From Bacillota bacterium (GTDB taxonomy: Bacteria; Bacillota; Clostridia; Peptostreptococcales; Anaerovoracaceae), in NCBI GenBank assembly GCA_017386805.1, contig JAFOGM010000254.1:1-5917 (forward strand): a stretch of 5,917 nt of DNA, given 5' to 3'. The translations under genes and the position numbers were made by a program. Under the pieces are notes generated by a model. That model made no database searches and was not told where the DNA came from. It saw nothing but the letters and a program-made list of their open reading frames with translations. Below, in pieces: positions 5,174 through 5,917 of the stretch. The number at the start of each line of letters is the position of its first letter. Positions within the stretch are counted from its first letter, which is position 1.

Positions 5174-5197
5174 AGCTCCGCTGGCGCGGAGCTTTTT
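5174..5197 (+). terminator. Rho-independent terminator of the PrcB-like gene
   Basis: AGCTCCGC (5174-5181), TGGC loop, GCGGAGCT (5186-5193), then a T5 tract (5193-5197). It begins 20 nt after the stop codon at 5154. The arms repeat the core of the wecC terminator. Confidence 0.85.
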
Positions 5198-5217
5198 GAT
5201 TGGGATACAATTCGGTA

Positions 5218-5246
5218 TTTACAAATTCTGGAATGGGTGTTATTAT
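5218..5246 (+). promoter_or_regulatory. Promoter of the ParA-like gene
   Basis: -35 TTTACA (5218-5223), 17-nt spacer, -10 TATTAT (5241-5246). Both hexamers are one base from consensus. Transcription would start near 5253, about 40 nt before the ATG at 5292. It lies just past the preceding terminator, marking a new transcription unit. Confidence 0.75.
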
Positions 5247-5291
5247 AAAAAAAGGAAAAAATATGAAGTTTCAAAACAAAAGGGGTAACAT

Positions 5292-5917
5292 ATGAAACGA
5301 ATTGGAATCGTTCCGGTGAGCAAAGGGGCCGGAGCAGGGTTTATCACGGCCATGTTGGCCACGGAGTTGGCGGCAATCACCGGTGCCGGAGGAGAGGAAA
5401 TCACGGTGGTGGAACTGGGGAGAGGAAATTTGTTTGATCAACTCTGTGCAGACCGGTGGTTCCGGGTAAGACAGATGGTGTCTTATTGGAATTGTCTTCA
5501 TGGAGAGGGATATGTGGAGAGGATCATGAACCCGAAGTGCGGGGTCAATTGGCTCCTGCGGACACCGGATGACCGCAGCAAGGCGGAAGCGGACGGTGCG
5601 GAACAGCATTGGCCGGAGTTTGTTCTGGAACGGGGAAGGGCAGTAAAACTGTTGTATAGCCTTCCGGGGGATGTAGCCTTTGTGGATTTTTCTTCGGTGA
5701 ACGAAGGGGATTTGTTGTATCTATTGGAAGATATAGATCAGATCGTGGCCGTGGTGGATCCCATGCCATCGAAATTATTGGAAGGCTATGAGATGATCCA
5801 CCGGCTGAAGCTCTGGAAAAAGCCGGTGGTCTGGACGGTGAACCGCTGGACGGACGAAATCAGTGGGAAGGATCTTAGAAAGATTCTGGGACCGGATCGT
5901 CATGCGGTCATGCTTCC
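5292..5917 (+). CDS. MinD/ParA-like P-loop protein with degenerate Walker A, N-terminal 208 residues (cut by window end)
   Basis: ATG 5292 has AAAAGGGG 6 nt upstream and a promoter at 5218-5246; the frame stays open to the last base. The layout follows the SIMIBI (MinD/ParA) fold. The first strand is KRIGIVPVS, then SKGAGAGFIT (10-19) where the deviant Walker A GKGGVGKTT would be, and helix AMLATELAAI. The second strand ITVVELGRG (37-45) sits where VDLD-type residues occur. DVAFVDFSS (127-135) is a Walker B-like strand, IVAVVDPMPS (151-160) follows, and VVWTVNRWTD (179-188) stands where VxNR/VxNK occurs. Signature Lys11 is kept, but the catalytic P-loop Lys and following Thr are Gly and Phe, so ATP hydrolysis is doubtful. 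Degenerate ParA-like proteins of this kind include TadZ/CpaE-type pilus-localisation proteins; the missing downstream genes would be needed to test that. Confidence 0.8.
   Translation, partial: MKRIGIVPVSKGAGAGFITAMLATELAAITGAGGEEITVVELGRGNLFDQLCADRWFRVRQMVSYWNCLHGEGYVERIMNPKCGVNWLLRTPDDRSKAEADGAEQHWPEFVLERGRAVKLLYSLPGDVAFVDFSSVNEGDLLYLLEDIDQIVAVVDPMPSKLLEGYEMIHRLKLWKKPVVWTVNRWTDEISGKDLRKILGPDRHAVML

Noticed and set aside
4621..5274. A 217-residue leftward frame opposite the PrcB-like gene
   Set aside because: It runs through two terminators and a promoter of the opposite strand and has no recognisable motif.

Overview
The window (about 50% G+C, classical SD-led genes, sigma-A-type promoters, many rho-independent terminators) looks like chromosomal DNA of a low-to-mid G+C Gram-positive anaerobe, most likely Bacillota/Clostridia. 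Supporting signs are a transketolase split into two subunit genes, a TagA-type glycosyltransferase, a PrcB-like membrane-anchored protein and a CcpA/cre-like operator. The family or genus cannot be fixed from sequence alone. Nothing indicates a plasmid, prophage or complete insertion sequence.

Layout. (1) Positions 1-165, minus strand: the start of an unrecognised gene that leaves the window, with its own promoter at 202-230. (2) 166-662: a gene-free stretch holding the oddest structure here. It contains three 42-bp dyads of identical geometry (13-bp arm, 16-bp centre, 13-bp inverted arm) plus a solitary half-site, all built on the consensus RCGTGACYAWWTC, and another unrelated hairpin. The stretch ends at a strong terminator for the next gene. 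(3) 663-1913, minus: wecC, UDP-ManNAc dehydrogenase. (4) 1914-2120: a divergent control region with a promoter on each strand, a near-perfect cre-like palindrome over the rightward promoter, and two related GAAACGYT elements. (5) 2121-4637, plus: a tight operon of a WecG/TagA glycosyltransferase and the N- and C-terminal transketolase subunits, with overlapping gene ends. (6) 4650-4703: an intrinsic terminator whose 3' arm is also the ribosome binding site of the next gene. (7) 4705-5154, plus: a small membrane-anchored PrcB-like protein with its own terminator. (8) 5218 onward: a promoter and the start of a MinD/ParA-like protein with a degenerate P-loop, cut by the window end.

How the genes fit together. 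WecC oxidises UDP-ManNAc to UDP-ManNAcA, and WecG/TagA enzymes transfer ManNAc or ManNAcA to an undecaprenyl-PP-GlcNAc acceptor. The divergent pair therefore suggests a cell-envelope polymer containing ManNAc(A). The transketolase subunits belong to the non-oxidative pentose phosphate pathway. Their co-transcription with the glycosyltransferase behind a cre-like site suggests joint carbon-source control (inference). wecC and both transketolase genes share the codon bias of highly expressed genes (CTG, AAG, GAA, GGT, GTT), while tagA, the prcB-like gene and the ParA-like gene do not.
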